Source of the DNA: Coriobacteriales bacterium
Lineage (GTDB): Bacteria; Actinomycetota; Coriobacteriia; Coriobacteriales; UBA8131
Direction: 5' to 3'
Length of the DNA stretch: 13,586 bases
Assembly (NCBI GenBank): GCA_031286245.1
Contig: JAITUO010000048.1
Location: forward strand, 1 to 13,586
In this document: positions 13,261-13,586 of the stretch, in pieces
Layout of the letters: each line of letters starts with the position of its first letter
How positions within the stretch are numbered: position 1 is the stretch's first letter
Made by a program: the position numbers and the translations under genes
The notes under the pieces: model-generated
The model's input: the letters and a program-made list of their open reading frames with translations, nothing else
The model's database searches: none
What the model was told of the DNA's origin: nothing

Positions 13261-13586
13261 AGACCCTGGCGATCATCATCGGAAAACTATTGGCTTTTGC
13301 CGGCAGCCTTGTCGGTAAAGGTAGTGCTACACCGGGAGCGATTGCCCTAAAGATCTGCCCTGACCTCGGAGAACACCTGGTTTTACCGAAGATCAAGATT
13401 GCGATTACCGGCTCTTCTGGCAAAGGCTCGACATCAGCCCTGGTGGCTGGCAGCCTAAAAAAGCTGGGTTATCGAGTCGCCCATAACAACGAGGGCTCCA
13501 ACATGAAAGCCGGAATTCTGACGATGCTCATCAAGTCTTGTAGTCTGAGCGGTAGGGTCAAGGTTGATGTAGTAGTTGCAGAGTTG
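13257..13586 (+). CDS. murT: MurT-like Mur ligase, N-terminal part (cut by window end)
   Basis: The first 110 codons of a Mur ligase family gene are present. MurT is the ligase subunit of the MurT/GatD complex, which amidates the D-Glu of lipid II at the inner membrane using ammonia released by GatD. The start MKTLAIIIGKLLAFAGSLVG is hydrophobic, followed by KGSATPGAIALKICPDL (about 21-37), a block typical of MurT proteins. The P-loop is TGSSGKGSTSA (about 51-61) where most MurT/MurE proteins have TGTNGKTTT; the GKGS form is more like folate synthase. HNNEGSNMKAGILTML (about 76-91) matches the MurT-type substrate loop. ATG 13257 overlaps the preceding stop as ATGA. The zinc and catalytic parts lie beyond the window, so whether a gatD follows is unknown. 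Confidence 0.8.
   Translation, partial: MKTLAIIIGKLLAFAGSLVGKGSATPGAIALKICPDLGEHLVLPKIKIAITGSSGKGSTSALVAGSLKKLGYRVAHNNEGSNMKAGILTMLIKSCSLSGRVKVDVVVAEL

Noticed and set aside
13124..13423. 99-codon minus-strand frame over the AsnB-like tail and murT start
   Set aside because: It spans two well-supported genes on the other strand and has no family wording.

Overview
The window looks chromosomal and probably comes from a mid-GC actinobacterium. The enolase, with its C-terminal KTGAPARSDRVAKYNQLIRIEEELG block, the mazG-eno order and a MurT-type Mur ligase fit Actinomycetota; a Coriobacteriia-like host is my best guess, but it is only an inference. All supportable genes are on the + strand.

Left part (1-4015) is accessory DNA. 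It appears more AT-rich than the rest and is full of decayed genes. It holds a frameshifted IS1634-like transposase remnant (66-975), an orphan exported protein (1310-1909), an intact toxin-antitoxin pair in which a RelB/DinJ-like antitoxin is coupled to a MazF-like toxin (2216-2792), a DUF234-type AAA ATPase broken by an internal deletion (2997-3696), and a possible further gene remnant near 3724-3804. The gaps between them carry several inverted repeats. Two of these repeats overlap just before the ATPase remnant.

Right part (4016-13586) is a dense, co-directional core block. Its first three genes form a surface-polysaccharide module: a membrane-anchored NDP-sugar 4,6-dehydratase (PglF/CapD type) overlaps an ABC-2 permease, which is followed by its ATPase (Wzm/Wzt or TagG/TagH type). 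Next come mazG (nucleotide housekeeping), eno (glycolysis) and a trans-polyprenyl diphosphate synthase, which supplies isoprenoid chains such as those of the lipid carriers used in envelope synthesis.

The last stretch (9957-13586) is a chain of overlapping start and stop codons: polyprenyl synthase, a 71-aa stand-alone peptidoglycan-binding-like protein, a 695-aa asparagine-synthase-like protein, and a MurT-like Mur ligase cut by the window end. This chain is the most interesting part. The AsnB-like protein has Ser in place of the catalytic Cys2, Ser in place of the Glu of the NGEIYN motif and Ala in place of the Glu of the GEGxDE motif, yet keeps SGGLDS. It also has an inserted acidic linker and a repetitive Pro/Gly tail. 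Together with the neighbouring Mur ligase, this suggests a divergent envelope-modification system, possibly an amidation or ligation step that does not use glutamine through this subunit.
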